Shown here one piece after another: positions 24,148 to 32,827 of a DNA stretch of 64,000 nt; the stretch's first letter is position 1, and the number at the start of each line of letters is the position of its first letter. The DNA is from an uncultured Nitrospirales bacterium. GTDB lineage: Bacteria > Nitrospirota > Nitrospiria > Nitrospirales > UBA8639. The notes under the pieces are model-generated. The model was not told the DNA's origin and made no database searches. It saw only the letters and a program-made list of their open reading frames with translations. The stretch lies in the NCBI GenBank assembly GCA_951812745.1, contig OX638327.1:1947501-2011500 (forward strand), in the 5' to 3' direction. The position numbers and the translations under genes were made by a program.

Positions 24148-25755
24148 ATGGTCACATCCGACCCGCACATGCAGAACGACGTCCGGGCCCAGGCCAAAAA
24201 GCGCCGGACCTTCGCCATTATCAGTCATCCCGACGCCGGGAAAACCACCGTCACGGAAAAACTCCTGCTCTATTCGGGCATGGTCCGCACGGCCGGCATG
24301 GTGGGAAGCCGCAAAAGCTCCAGGACGGCGACCTCCGACTGGATGGAAATGGAACAGGAGCGCGGGATCTCGATCACGGCCTCGGCCATGCAGTTCCAAT
24401 ACAAACAGGCCGTCATCAACGTCCTCGACACACCGGGTCACCAGGATTTCTGTGAAGATACGTACCGGACGCTGACCGCCGCGGACAGCGCCGTGATGGT
24501 CATCGATGCGGCGAAAGGTGTTGAGACCCAAACCCGGAAGCTGTTCGAGGTGTGCCGCCTGCGCAAGATCCCGGTGCTGACGCTGATCAACAAAATGGAC
24601 CTGCCGGGACGCCCGCCGCTCGACCTCATGGCGGAGGTGGAAGACGTCCTGCGCATTCACGCCAATCCGATCGATTGGCCCGTCGGGTCGGGACAACAAT
24701 TCGTGGGCGTCGTGGATCGCGCCACGCGCCGGGTCTCGCTGTTCAAAAAAATGGCTGCGCAAGGCGCCGCTAAAGCCGACCGCACGGAAATCGCTTTGGA
24801 CAGCCCTGAAGCCAAGGCATTGATCGGGGAAGACGTGCTGCAGGAAGTCAACCACGATCTGGAATTGTTGGATGTGGCCGGGAACCCGTATTCGCAGGAG
24901 GCCTTTCTCAACGGGGCGGTCACGCCCGTGTTTTTTGCCTCCGCGCTCACGAACTTCGGTATCGAAAATTTCTTCGACGCCTTCGTGGACATGGCGCCGG
25001 CCGCCATCCCGCGAACGGCCGACCGGCACGACGGCACGCAAATCGTCGTGGACCCGGTGGAGCGGCCGTTCAGCGCCTATATCTTTAAAATCCAGGCGAA
25101 CATGAATCCCCGGCATCGCGACAGCACGGCCTTCCTGCGAGTCTGCTCCGGTCGATTCGAGCGCGACATGGTGGTCAAACATCACCGCCTGGGAAATGAC
25201 GTGCGCCTGTCCCGACCGCACAGTCTTATCGCCAAGGGCCGCCACACCGTGGACGTGGCGTATCCCGGGGACATCATCGGCGTGATCAACCCGGGCCAGT
25301 TTGCCATCGGCGATACCATCTCACTGAGCGACGGGTTCAATTATCAACCCCTGCCCCAGTTTCAACCGGAAGTCTTCGCCAGGGTTCAGCCCACCGACGT
25401 GGGCAAACGCAAAGCCTTTGACAAAGGCATGGAACAGATGGCCGCCGAAGGCACGGTGCAGATTCTCCGGAGCCTCGACGACCTGGACTTCCTTGCCGCC
25501 GCGGTGGGCCGGCTCCAGTTCGACGTGCTGGAATTCCGCCTGCGCAACGAATACCGGGTGGAGATCCGGCTCGAACCGTTGAGCTATGCCTGCGGCGCGT
25601 GGTTGGCCGGAGACCTCGACACCTTTCGCGCCCCGAGCGACGCCATGATCGTCAAAGACCACCGGGACCGTCCCATCGTGCTCTTCCGCTCTTCCTGGTC
25701 CAAGAACTTCGCCAAAGAACACAACCCCGACCACGACCTGCTGGAGATGGGGTAA
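24148..25755 (+). CDS. prfC: Peptide chain release factor 3
   Basis: The 535-residue GTPase has P-loop SHPDAGKTT, switch region RGISITASAMQF, DTPGHQDF and the base-specificity motif NKMD. The length and the QFQPEVFARV and FDVLEFRLRNEY segments fit RF3, which removes RF1/RF2 from the ribosome after termination, rather than EF-G. It starts 17 bases after the TolC gene and may be read through from the efflux promoter. ATG 24148 was chosen by homology; ATG 24169 is also in frame. Confidence 0.97.
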   Translation: MVTSDPHMQNDVRAQAKKRRTFAIISHPDAGKTTVTEKLLLYSGMVRTAGMVGSRKSSRTATSDWMEMEQERGISITASAMQFQYKQAVINVLDTPGHQDFCEDTYRTLTAADSAVMVIDAAKGVETQTRKLFEVCRLRKIPVLTLINKMDLPGRPPLDLMAEVEDVLRIHANPIDWPVGSGQQFVGVVDRATRRVSLFKKMAAQGAAKADRTEIALDSPEAKALIGEDVLQEVNHDLELLDVAGNPYSQEAFLNGAVTPVFFASALTNFGIENFFDAFVDMAPAAIPRTADRHDGTQIVVDPVERPFSAYIFKIQANMNPRHRDSTAFLRVCSGRFERDMVVKHHRLGNDVRLSRPHSLIAKGRHTVDVAYPGDIIGVINPGQFAIGDTISLSDGFNYQPLPQFQPEVFARVQPTDVGKRKAFDKGMEQMAAEGTVQILRSLDDLDFLAAAVGRLQFDVLEFRLRNEYRVEIRLEPLSYACGAWLAGDLDTFRAPSDAMIVKDHRDRPIVLFRSSWSKNFAKEHNPDHDLLEMG

Positions 25756-25860
25756 CCTTTTTCTCAAGAGCCCTGTTACGTGTGTGAACGCCTGATCTAG
25801 GAAGATCTGGTATGATCGACAATGAACTGGAGCTTTTATCTAGACAAAGGAGATGAAGAA

Positions 25861-26271
25861 ATGGCCGTTCAAGTCTATGGATGTAATCACGTCGTCATCG
25901 AAGTGGACGACGCGCAGAAAGCCGTGGAATTCTATTCAGACGTATTCAACCTGGAAATGTTGCGGGGAGGAGAGGGAGCCGCCTGGTGTAAACTCGGGGA
26001 ACATCAGTTCCTGGCCATCTTCGAAGTCGAAACCCTGCAATCCGATCGCATGAAACACTTCGGCATCATGGTCCGGGACGACGCGCAAATCAACGAAGTG
26101 CGGGACAAACTCGTCAATAAATACGGCCTGACGCTGGAACCGCCGTTCCGGTGCGACTTCCGCGACCCCTGGGGAAACCGCATCCAGGTGGTCGACATCC
26201 ACGACGAGTCGCTCGTGTGGTTAATACCCTACCGCGAAGTGCAGGACACGGGGGTCACGTTTTCACAATGA
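25861..26271 (+). CDS. Glyoxalase/bleomycin-resistance (VOC) family protein
   Basis: The 136-residue protein has the paired beta-alpha-beta-beta-beta modules of the vicinal oxygen chelate fold: NHVVIEVDDAQKAVEFYSDV in the first half and FGIMVRDDA, then CDFRDPWGNRIQVVDIH, in the second. A metal-dependent dioxygenase, isomerase or resistance role is possible; the substrate cannot be told. GGAG eight bases before ATG 25861 decides the start over the upstream ATG at 25822. Confidence 0.88.
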   Translation: MAVQVYGCNHVVIEVDDAQKAVEFYSDVFNLEMLRGGEGAAWCKLGEHQFLAIFEVETLQSDRMKHFGIMVRDDAQINEVRDKLVNKYGLTLEPPFRCDFRDPWGNRIQVVDIHDESLVWLIPYREVQDTGVTFSQ

Positions 26272-26331
26272 TTTCGGAATCGGGGGCCGTAGATACTTAT
26301 ATCGGAGAATGCAGACGTTTGGCATGATTGG

Positions 26332-26547
26332 TCAGGCAACATGAACTTCCACTTGCGTAAATTCGCAATGAGGCTTGGGTATGGCTTCTCCATCTTCTTT
26401 TAAGCCCGTCAAATAAAAATCTATGGCCTCCTGAATTAATTTAAGCTCTTCTTCCCTGGTTTCCGCTACTGCGACACAACCCGGAAGATCAGGCACAAAC
26501 GCACCGTAACTTGTCGCGCCTTCTTCAACAACGACCGTGTATTTCAT
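26332..26547 (-). CDS. HicB-like antitoxin-family protein
   Basis: The 71-residue protein MKYTVVVEEG... has the HicB N-terminal fold: YGAFVPDLPGCVAVAETREEEL followed by a helix IQEAIDFYLTGL. HicB proteins normally neutralise a HicA mRNA interferase, but no HicA gene is adjacent. It overlaps the upstream small gene by four bases, so the two are co-translated. The longer frame reading back to 26712 lies in the neighbour and is rejected. Confidence 0.82.
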   Translation of the reverse strand: MKYTVVVEEGATSYGAFVPDLPGCVAVAETREEELKLIQEAIDFYLTGLKEDGEAIPKPHCEFTQVEVHVA

Positions 26548-26735
26548 GAGACTTGTAATTCGCCGACTCTCCGGACGCAGGGAATGGTGCCACTCGTCAG
26601 TTCGGTGTAAATATCCGTCAGATTTTCTTCCAATTCTTCTCTCGTTTCGCCTTGCGTCCAGTAGTCGGGATACTCTGCGAAGAATCCGAGCCACATGTCC
26701 CCATCTTGCCAATAAACGTACTTTTCCGTTTGCAT
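26544..26735 (-). CDS. HicB-like small protein, partner of the adjacent HicB-like gene
   Basis: This 63-residue protein reads KYVYWQDGDMWLGFFAEYPDYWTQGETREELEENLTDIYTELTSG, a half-size HicB-type fold with the Y-P-x-Y-W-T-Q-G core. I recall such proteins being mislabelled in databases as a 2-oxoisovalerate dehydrogenase subunit; they usually precede a TA-type partner. Here the partner is another HicB-like protein. ATG 26735 is preferred; an in-frame start at 26762 adds a basic tail. Confidence 0.75.
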   Translation of the reverse strand: MQTEKYVYWQDGDMWLGFFAEYPDYWTQGETREELEENLTDIYTELTSGTIPCVRRVGELQVS

Positions 26736-26771
26736 TGTTTTAGCCCTTTTCTTTACAGACAATCATCTCAA

Positions 26772-26810
26772 TCAGCGACGGCCCACGCGAACACCCGACT
26801 CATTCGTCAT
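26772..26810 (-). pseudogene. Possible vestige of a toxin gene start after the YefM-type antitoxin
   Basis: An ATG overlapping the antitoxin stop (ATGA at 26810-26807) opens a 12-codon frame, MTNESGVRVGRR, then stops. The overlap is the usual coupling seen in YefM-YoeB pairs, but no toxin sequence follows. The call is inferred from the arrangement alone. Confidence 0.3.
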
Positions 26811-27049
26811 GCCTCGTTCGGCGACCTGGTTTTTCTGAATTGCTCGATGGATTGAGCCAAATGAGCAGCGTTGGCCGGCGACGTCAGCAAATGGAGGGTT
26901 TCCTTCAAGCTATTGTAATAATCCATGGACATCACGACAACATCCTCTGCATCCCGGCGCGTGATGACCACACAGTCGGCCTCATTCGCGACCCCGTCAA
27001 GCACTGATTTCAGGCGATTTCTTGCTTCGGCGAAGGAGAATACCCGCAT
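26807..27049 (-). CDS. YefM/Phd-type antitoxin, apparently without its toxin
   Basis: The 80-residue protein begins MRVFSFAEARNRLKSVLDGV and contains CVVITRRDAEDVVVMSMDYYNSLKETLHLLTSPANAAHL, the pattern of YefM/Phd antitoxins: an N-terminal DNA-binding fold and a flexible toxin-binding tail. These normally pair with a YoeB/RelE toxin directly downstream. Downstream here is only a 12-codon frame, then the HicB-like pair. It may act as a solitary repressor or as protection against an incoming toxin. Confidence 0.88.
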   Translation of the reverse strand: MRVFSFAEARNRLKSVLDGVANEADCVVITRRDAEDVVVMSMDYYNSLKETLHLLTSPANAAHLAQSIEQFRKTRSPNEA

Positions 27050-27146
27050 ATTAAAACCTCATTCAGCGAAAACGCTCAAACTTCCCTGCCGCGTTCGAGG
27101 ACCGAATCGAAGGCTGGAGGGCATTGATGCGCACAAGTTGGCCGTA

Positions 27147-27803
27147 TTATCGGAGTGGATTATAGTTACCTATGTACCTCGTGACGTCCAGCATATCTTT
27201 TCCAGAAACGTACATTAAGAAGCGGGCAGCGTCTCTTTTAACGTTGAATTTTACTCCTGTATGGCTCCTGCTGAGCACACTCCACCCCTCAGGTAAATCC
27301 GAGGCAGGCAGTACAATATCGTGGAGATTACCTGCCAAGGGTTTGCATAAAAGGACAATGATGTCTGTAGGCTCGTCGGGAAGGCCAAGGAACCACTTGT
27401 TTTTCGATCGAGCGAGTTCGTTCGCGAACGCCACTCCTACAGACAGCCCACTCATGGTTTGATACTTTTTGCCATACCTATTTAAAGAGATGCCATGAGT
27501 GGTGAGCCTGCCAATCCATTCTAAGCGTACCTGCTTGCCGACCTCTCGGCCTGAAAGAGGAGTAGATCTTGTTGAATACGTGGGCTTTGCAGACACCGTT
27601 GACTTAGATCTAGAGCCGTTGAGAGAGATCTTGATTGCCTGGACACGACGATTGAGTAACGTCCATTCAGTCTCAATCCTCTCACACTCTTTAGCGAGAC
27701 CGCTAAGCTCGGCAACTTTGGCAACGTCACGATTTGAGGCAGCAGAAGATATCTGCTCCAGCAAAAGGGATTGAATGTTTTTCAATTCTGTTTGAGTATT
27801 CAC
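27147..27803 (-). CDS. Hypothetical protein (218 aa), accessory
   Basis: The first 60 residues form an amphipathic coiled-coil-like segment (LKNIQSLLLEQISSAASNRD...). A Ser/Thr-rich linker follows, then a folded C-terminal part including VRLEWIGRLTTHGISLNRYGKKYQT and VGVAFANELARSKNKWFLGLP. I recognise no domain. GC is visibly lower than in the core genes. The GTG start at 27803 is supported by GGGAGG five bases upstream. A near-consensus promoter with a perfect palindrome over the likely transcript start indicates tight regulation. It may be a DNA-binding or defence-associated protein; this is unproven. Confidence 0.75.
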   Translation of the reverse strand: MNTQTELKNIQSLLLEQISSAASNRDVAKVAELSGLAKECERIETEWTLLNRRVQAIKISLNGSRSKSTVSAKPTYSTRSTPLSGREVGKQVRLEWIGRLTTHGISLNRYGKKYQTMSGLSVGVAFANELARSKNKWFLGLPDEPTDIIVLLCKPLAGNLHDIVLPASDLPEGWSVLSRSHTGVKFNVKRDAARFLMYVSGKDMLDVTRYIGNYNPLR

Positions 27804-27829
27804 GTCTGCCTCCCTTATGGAATAGTCTA

Positions 27830-27872
27830 GTAAAATTTTACCTATACTATTACTTTACTATACTATTGTCAA
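27830..27872 (-). promoter_or_regulatory. Strong promoter with palindromic operator
   Basis: On the minus strand, TTGACA (27867-27872) and TAGTAT (27844-27849) are 17 bases apart. The perfect 12-bp palindrome GTAAAATTTTAC (27830-27841) lies immediately downstream of the -10 box. The spacer carries direct repeats of a TAGTATAG type. The palindrome is well placed for a repressor. Confidence 0.7.
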
Positions 27873-28047
27873 GCTAGAGACTTTCCCAACAGAGTTTTCG
27901 GCAACAGGCATTAAGGCTCTCGATAATGCTTGAACCTACTTGACTGAAATATCAAGGGAATGGGATGCGTCGCCGCAGAGAACAGACGTGGACTGCGTCC
28001 AGATATTCAACCAAAACGGATGGGAACCAGGTTCTGGTTCGAGACGC

Positions 28048-28806
28048 TTACTTGCCGAATAATTCCTTCAACAACTCCTTGCCCATCTTGCCGATGGATT
28101 TGCCGAGTTGCTCCACACCCTGGGGCAGAAGGACACCCGGTTTCATGACGGTCTTGTTAATGGCCTCGTAGATCTTCTCGAAGATGACGGCTGAGGCTTG
28201 CGAGAACGTGGTGCCGCCGGAAGGGTTGCCGATATCACGCAAGTCGAGATCGGGCAGCGGCAACTGCGTGACTTCGTCTTGTCCACCGATGAAGCTCACG
28301 TTGATGACCGCGTCCTTGACCGTCACTTTTTTGATGTGAACGGTTTTATCGGATTCTTCTTTCTCGTCCTTTTCTCTGCCATGGCGGTCGGAACCGGATC
28401 GCGTATTGCGTTTGACGTTCTCGTGAATCGCGCCAAGGTTGCTGCCTTCTAACGACCATTCGAACGTAATGGCCGGTGAGACGATCAGCATTTCTTCGAC
28501 GATCACGGTGTCAGTCAACAGAGAATTCCTATCGACTCGCACTCGAATCTCCGGCAAGGACACGGCGTACGCCGTCTTATACCCTTCGGGGTTCTTGACG
28601 ACGAGTTGAGCCAAACCGGCTCGCACGCTCGTGCCGGACAACAGCGCAATCTCCACGTCCTCCACAGTGACCGGCACACCCAATATCCGGGGTCCCATGG
28701 TCTCGACCCCGCCCTTGACCAGGGCATCCAACGACAGGCCGACCAACACCACGGCGACGATCCCGAGTACCCCGATGAGCACGAGGAATCTCACGAACAC
28801 TTTCAT
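28048..28806 (-). CDS. AsmA-like envelope protein
   Basis: The 252-residue protein starts with a single membrane anchor (FVRFLVLIGVLGIVAVVLVGL). It continues with the AsmA-type pattern GVPVTVEDVEIALLSGT, LAQLVVKNPEGYKT, SLPEIRVRVDRNSLLTD and VIVEEMLIVSPAITFEW. A Lys/Glu-rich stretch follows and then a second beta-rich part. AsmA-like proteins sit in the periplasm and influence envelope assembly or lipid transport. It is shorter than full AsmA. ATG 28806 was chosen because it directly precedes the anchor. Confidence 0.75.
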   Translation of the reverse strand: MKVFVRFLVLIGVLGIVAVVLVGLSLDALVKGGVETMGPRILGVPVTVEDVEIALLSGTSVRAGLAQLVVKNPEGYKTAYAVSLPEIRVRVDRNSLLTDTVIVEEMLIVSPAITFEWSLEGSNLGAIHENVKRNTRSGSDRHGREKDEKEESDKTVHIKKVTVKDAVINVSFIGGQDEVTQLPLPDLDLRDIGNPSGGTTFSQASAVIFEKIYEAINKTVMKPGVLLPQGVEQLGKSIGKMGKELLKELFGK

Positions 28807-28883
28807 GGGAGTCGCGCCTTTCCGGCTCACGATTCAAACGGAGAATTTGTGATCAAACCGAAGTGGATGTGTTGATCCGCCCG

Positions 28884-29489
28884 CTACAATTCACGGCGAC
28901 CTTCGATGGATTTGGTCAGCGTCACGTCGTCGGCGTATTCGATATCCATGCCGACGGGAATGCCGTATGCAATCCGCGAGACCTTGACCCCGTAAGGCTT
29001 CAGGAGCTTCGTGAGGTAAATCGCCGTGGCCTCGCCTTCGATGGTGGGATTCGTCGCGACGATGACCTCCTGTACTCCCCCGTCCCGGACGCGTTCTTCC
29101 AATTCCTCCGCGCGGATGTCGGATGGCCCCACCCCGTCCAGCGGCGAGATTGAGCCCATCAGGACATGATACAGGCCTTTGTACCCGCGACTTTGATCGA
29201 TCGCATGTAAGGTGCTCGGTTCTTCCACGACCAGGATTCTGGTCCGGTCCCGTGCCGGGTCCTGGCAGATGTCGCACAATTCGCTTTCCGCAATATTGCG
29301 GCATCGCTCGCAAAACACCACGTGTTCTTTGACGTCCCGAATGGCATCGGCCAGGCGCAGGGCATCGTCCTTGTCGACCTTCATCAGATGAAAGGCGAGT
29401 CGTTGCGCGGTCTTTTGCCCAATACCGGGCAACCGCACAAATTCCTTGGCCAGCTTGGCCAACAATCCTTGCCGCTGTTGCACGCTCAT
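28884..29489 (-). CDS. recR: Recombination mediator RecR
   Basis: The 201-residue protein shows the helix-hairpin-helix (FVRLPGIGQKTAQRLAFHL), the four-cysteine zinc finger (CERCRNIAESELCDIC) and the Toprim region (ILVVEEPSTLHAID, EVIVATNPTIEGEATA). RecR helps load RecA on SSB-coated gaps. It is last in the dnaX-ybaB-recR cluster, a widely conserved order. Confidence 0.98.
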   Translation of the reverse strand: MSVQQRQGLLAKLAKEFVRLPGIGQKTAQRLAFHLMKVDKDDALRLADAIRDVKEHVVFCERCRNIAESELCDICQDPARDRTRILVVEEPSTLHAIDQSRGYKGLYHVLMGSISPLDGVGPSDIRAEELEERVRDGGVQEVIVATNPTIEGEATAIYLTKLLKPYGVKVSRIAYGIPVGMDIEYADDVTLTKSIEGRREL

Positions 29490-29556
29490 AATTGCATTTT
29501 TGATTGTGGTTTGTGGATTAAAAATCCAAAATCAGAAATCCACAATCAGCAATTCC

Positions 29557-29880
29557 TTACATTCCGGGGATGCCGAGCCCTCCGGTCAACCCCTTCACTT
29601 CTTCAGACACCAAGTCTTTGGCCTTGCGCAAGGCTTCATTCGTGGCCGCGACGAGGAGATCCTGCAACATGTCGGGATCCTCCGACTTCAGCACTTCAGG
29701 CTCGATCTCCACTTTGGTAATTTGCATCCCTCCGTTGGCCGTGACCGTGACCATCCCGCCCCCGGCCGATGCCTGGACGGTTTTCGCGGCTGCTTCTTCC
29801 TGGATTTTTCCCAGTTTCTCCTGCATGGCTTGGGCTTGTTTCAACAGATTTCCCATATTGCCAAACGGACTCTTGGACAT
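29557..29880 (-). CDS. ybaB: YbaB/EbfC family nucleoid-associated protein
   Basis: The 107-residue protein has the family pattern: the N-terminal GNLLKQAQAMQEKLGKIQEE helix, the VTVTANGGMQITKVEI strand pair and the DLLVAATNEALRKAKDL helix. YbaB binds DNA as a dimer. It lies between dnaX (2-base gap) and recR, as usual. The 67-base gap to recR contains AT-rich inverted repeats (GTGGATT/AATCCAC). Confidence 0.97.
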   Translation of the reverse strand: MSKSPFGNMGNLLKQAQAMQEKLGKIQEEAAAKTVQASAGGGMVTVTANGGMQITKVEIEPEVLKSEDPDMLQDLLVAATNEALRKAKDLVSEEVKGLTGGLGIPGM

Positions 29881-29882
29881 AC

Positions 29883-31706
29883 TTAGGCCTCCTTCTCTCC
29901 TTTTGCCCGACTTGCCTTCACCACTTCTCCACCAAACAGTTCCATGGCGTGTTTCACCATGGGATTCGCTCGTGCCTGCTCCAACAAGGCCTCGTCATCC
30001 TGCTCCTGCCGTTTGGCCCGCATCTGCCTGATCGTGGGCCCGTCACCGGCTTCTCCGGTCAATTCAACCACGCGAAGGTGAATCGTGACGCCCGCGACTT
30101 CCTGGCAGGCCCTGACGATCCGTGCACGATTATCTTCTTTCTGGATTCTTGAACAGGCCACTGACGCGGTTTTGGGAAACCCGACGATGACCTGGTTGCC
30201 TTCGATTTTCACCAACCTTCCCATCTCCAAAAAGCTTCCGATGTTGGGGGAATGCTGAATCACGGATTCGACGACCCGCTGCCAGTCTTCCTGCCGAAGA
30301 GCCGGCGGACTCCCCGGGGCTGCCGGCCTCGGTTGCGAGACGGATTTCGTCTCGACCGCCGGCGGTGCGGTGCGAGGAACACTCACCACAGTTTTGGGCT
30401 GGGGGGGTTCTTGGGGCACGGGAGGAGATGGGCCGCCCCCCTGACCTGACACAGGAGCCGAGGGCCGCCCGGAGGTGCCAGGGTCCGGTGATCGTACCGG
30501 TGTCGGCGATGCGACTGACGCCTGGCCGCTTTTTTCAGCCGGCGTTCGTGAAACGGGTGATTGTGGACCCCTTGCCGTTTCAACTGGCTGCGGAACCTGC
30601 GCACTGCGTTCAAGCAACCGCGCTGCGCGTACGGCGGCCACTTCAAAGACAAAACGGGGATGCGCCGTCGACCGCAGGCGATCTTCGGCTTGGGCAAAGA
30701 GATGAAAGACCTCTTGTAACTGCTCCACCGAAAGCGACTTGGCTTCCGTCAACAGGTGTTTCACGTCTTCATCGGGCAAATCCATCAAGCCTTGCGCCTG
30801 CTCGAACCCGGGAACGACTGCCGCGATCATCAGGTGGCGCATGCGTTCCACCACCGCTCCGCAATAGGCCCGCAAATCGTACCCGTGATCAACCACCTCG
30901 CCGACAAGGGCGACGGCCGCGGCGGGATCCTGGGTCACGACCGTCTGCACGATTCGCCCCACCAGTTCGTCGGGCACGGCCCCGAGCATCTCGTCCACGT
31001 CCTGCTCGGTAATCGTGTTGCCGCCGAACGCCACGGCCTGATCCAACAAACTGAGGGCGTCGCGCATACTGCCTTCACTCGCCCTGGCCATCGCTCCCAG
31101 GCTTCGTTCGGCGATCTCCACGTCAACGTGTTTCACGACTTCCTGGAGACGGGCAATGATCTCTCGCCGGGGAATCCGTCGAAAGTTGAAATGTTGACAG
31201 CGTGATGTGATGGTGGGCGGGATCTTATGGACTTCAGTCGTCGCAAAGATGAACACCGCATGCGGCGGAGGCTCTTCCAACGTCTTCAACAGCGCGTTGA
31301 ACGCCGAATTGGAAAGCATGTGCACTTCGTCGATGATGTAGATCCGATAGGTGCCCCGGAAGGGGGAAAATTTGACGTTTTCGCGAAGCTCCCGGACGTC
31401 GTCCACCCCGGTGTTCGAGGCGCCATCGATTTCGATGACGTCAACCGAGTTGCCACGCGCAATTTCGAGACAACTCTCGCACTGCCCGCAGGGTTCCGGG
31501 GTCGGACCCTTTTCGCAATTCAGCGCCTTGGCCAGTATACGGGCGGCCGTAGTTTTGCCCACCCCGCGCATGCCGGAAAAGAGATAGGCATGGGCCACCT
31601 GTTGCCGAAGGATGGCATTCCGCAGCGTTTGAACGACGTGCGGCTGCCCGATCAACTCTTCAAACGTGCCCGGACGAAATTTTCTGGCGGAAACCTGGTA
31701 TTCCAT
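29883..31706 (-). CDS. dnaX: DNA polymerase III subunits gamma and tau
   Basis: The 607-residue clamp-loader ATPase has Walker A GMRGVGKTT at 45-53, zinc ligands C64, C73, C76 and C79, the DEVH box near 126, and sensor motifs TTEVHKIPPTITSRCQ and SEGSMRDALSLLDQ. Domain III is followed by a long Pro-rich linker and a tau-type C-terminal domain. No obvious A-rich slippage heptamer was seen, so whether a short gamma form is made is unclear. ATG 31706 was chosen over an adjacent GTG at 31709. Confidence 0.97.
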   Translation of the reverse strand: MEYQVSARKFRPGTFEELIGQPHVVQTLRNAILRQQVAHAYLFSGMRGVGKTTAARILAKALNCEKGPTPEPCGQCESCLEIARGNSVDVIEIDGASNTGVDDVRELRENVKFSPFRGTYRIYIIDEVHMLSNSAFNALLKTLEEPPPHAVFIFATTEVHKIPPTITSRCQHFNFRRIPRREIIARLQEVVKHVDVEIAERSLGAMARASEGSMRDALSLLDQAVAFGGNTITEQDVDEMLGAVPDELVGRIVQTVVTQDPAAAVALVGEVVDHGYDLRAYCGAVVERMRHLMIAAVVPGFEQAQGLMDLPDEDVKHLLTEAKSLSVEQLQEVFHLFAQAEDRLRSTAHPRFVFEVAAVRAARLLERSAQVPQPVETARGPQSPVSRTPAEKSGQASVASPTPVRSPDPGTSGRPSAPVSGQGGGPSPPVPQEPPQPKTVVSVPRTAPPAVETKSVSQPRPAAPGSPPALRQEDWQRVVESVIQHSPNIGSFLEMGRLVKIEGNQVIVGFPKTASVACSRIQKEDNRARIVRACQEVAGVTIHLRVVELTGEAGDGPTIRQMRAKRQEQDDEALLEQARANPMVKHAMELFGGEVVKASRAKGEKEA

Positions 31707-31784
31707 CACTCGTCCTGCGTCACGCGTATTATCCTTTACTGCACCGCCGCGTGGTCACTTTTCACGCATGAGGATCGTCAAAAC

Positions 31785-31888
31785 CGGGGCCGGGTGATCC
31801 TGTAGCACACAGACTCACCTGCTTACCGTTGCTTCCTTCCGGACCTGGCGGGGTTCACAAGAGTCTGCTGCACAGGGCCCAGCCCCTT
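31785..31888 (-). ncRNA. ffs: Signal recognition particle RNA (4.5S type)
   Basis: On the minus strand the diagnostic apical loop CCAGGTCCGGAAGGAAGCA is flanked by arms that pair: GGGGCTGGG at the 5' end with CCCGGCCCC at the 3' end, and CAGCAGACTC with GAGTCTGTGTGCT. This is the small bacterial form without the Alu domain. It lies just upstream of dnaX, as in many genomes. End positions are estimated from the helix. Confidence 0.93.
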
Positions 31889-32425
31889 TCCGTTGCAGTG
31901 ATGATCTCCGAACACCAAACGGAGAATCGAATTGTTTCCGAGTTGCTGTCGGTGTTTCTTGGACGAAATTTCGAACGACTGTTGAGAGATATCCAAAGGA
32001 TTCCGCGTCGTGACCCTCGCCGTCACCTCTCTGTCCAGGCAGTGTGGCACTCCCCCTGGGGAGTGGACGGTTCTTGGTGTTTGGGATACTGAGTCAAGGG
32101 TAATCACACCGCCACTCCCCTGTCAAGAAAAGCGCCATGCGGCCTGTCTCCAACAGGTGGAATCGGGGAGTGTGGACCTATACTCAGGAACGCAACCTCT
32201 TCGGTGACAGCCAAAATTTCCAGAGAGCCTACGGAGAGCAATGATCCGGCCGAACCCGACGCGGCATCTGGTTGCCAGCGATGCGCATTGTCAGGAGCGT
32301 TCGATGCAAAGACCGGCTTGTCTTGGGTCAGTGCGTCTTGGTATCGCTTCTCGGGCGTGCCGCCTTTTGCGGCGTGGGCGATGAAGGGATGGCCGCCGGC
32401 ACGTACGATTTCCCGGCTTTCGCTC
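31889..32425. other. Gene-free stretch upstream of the SRP RNA
   Basis: I see no convincing coding frame here. A perfect hairpin CACTCCCC/GGGGAGTG occurs at 32049-32066. The SRP RNA promoter must lie in the left part, but I could not pick out a clear one. Confidence 0.5.
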
Positions 32426-32827
32426 TCACAGCCGCCGTACGTCGGACAAGGCGGCCATCTTGCGGTCCAGCGTCAGGGTCTCCACCCCGGCCCGCAAGTA
32501 GTCATCGGCGATGAGTCTGTCGAAGAGTCCGGAACCGCCTGAGGCTGAAAGGGCTTCAATGACGGCCGGACCATTCAGAGGGGCAACCAAGCCGCTGTCA
32601 AAGGCCCGCAGCAATCCTGTGCAAGCATCGTCCCCGGATGCGCCGTAATGATGTCGCAAGGCAGCGTAGGGTTCCCCAATGACCTGGTTCGAGACATAGA
32701 CCGTACCCCCCTGTTCTTCGATCAAAGTACGAAGGCCGTTGACACATTGCTGGAAGGTCTCTTCCGGGTCCTGGGCAACCAACCTGACCAGGACAGAGGT
32801 ATCAATCCCGATACGCCGCTGGATCAT
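32426..32827 (-). CDS. vapC: PIN-domain toxin of a VapBC-type module
   Basis: The 133-residue protein has the PIN nuclease acids: Asp in GIDTSVLVRLV, Glu in IGEPYAAL, and the aspartates of FDRLIADDYLRAG and LTLDRKM. VapC toxins cut tRNA or rRNA. It overlaps the AbrB-type antitoxin gene upstream on the same strand by 26 bases. ATG 32827 is preferred because GAGGG precedes it; ATG 32836 is also possible. Confidence 0.88.
   Translation of the reverse strand: MIQRRIGIDTSVLVRLVAQDPEETFQQCVNGLRTLIEEQGGTVYVSNQVIGEPYAALRHHYGASGDDACTGLLRAFDSGLVAPLNGPAVIEALSASGGSGLFDRLIADDYLRAGVETLTLDRKMAALSDVRRL

Noticed and set aside
32204-32542. 112-aa frame upstream of and over vapC
   Set aside because: No domain or ribosome-binding site, and its right end lies over the PIN-toxin gene on the other strand.
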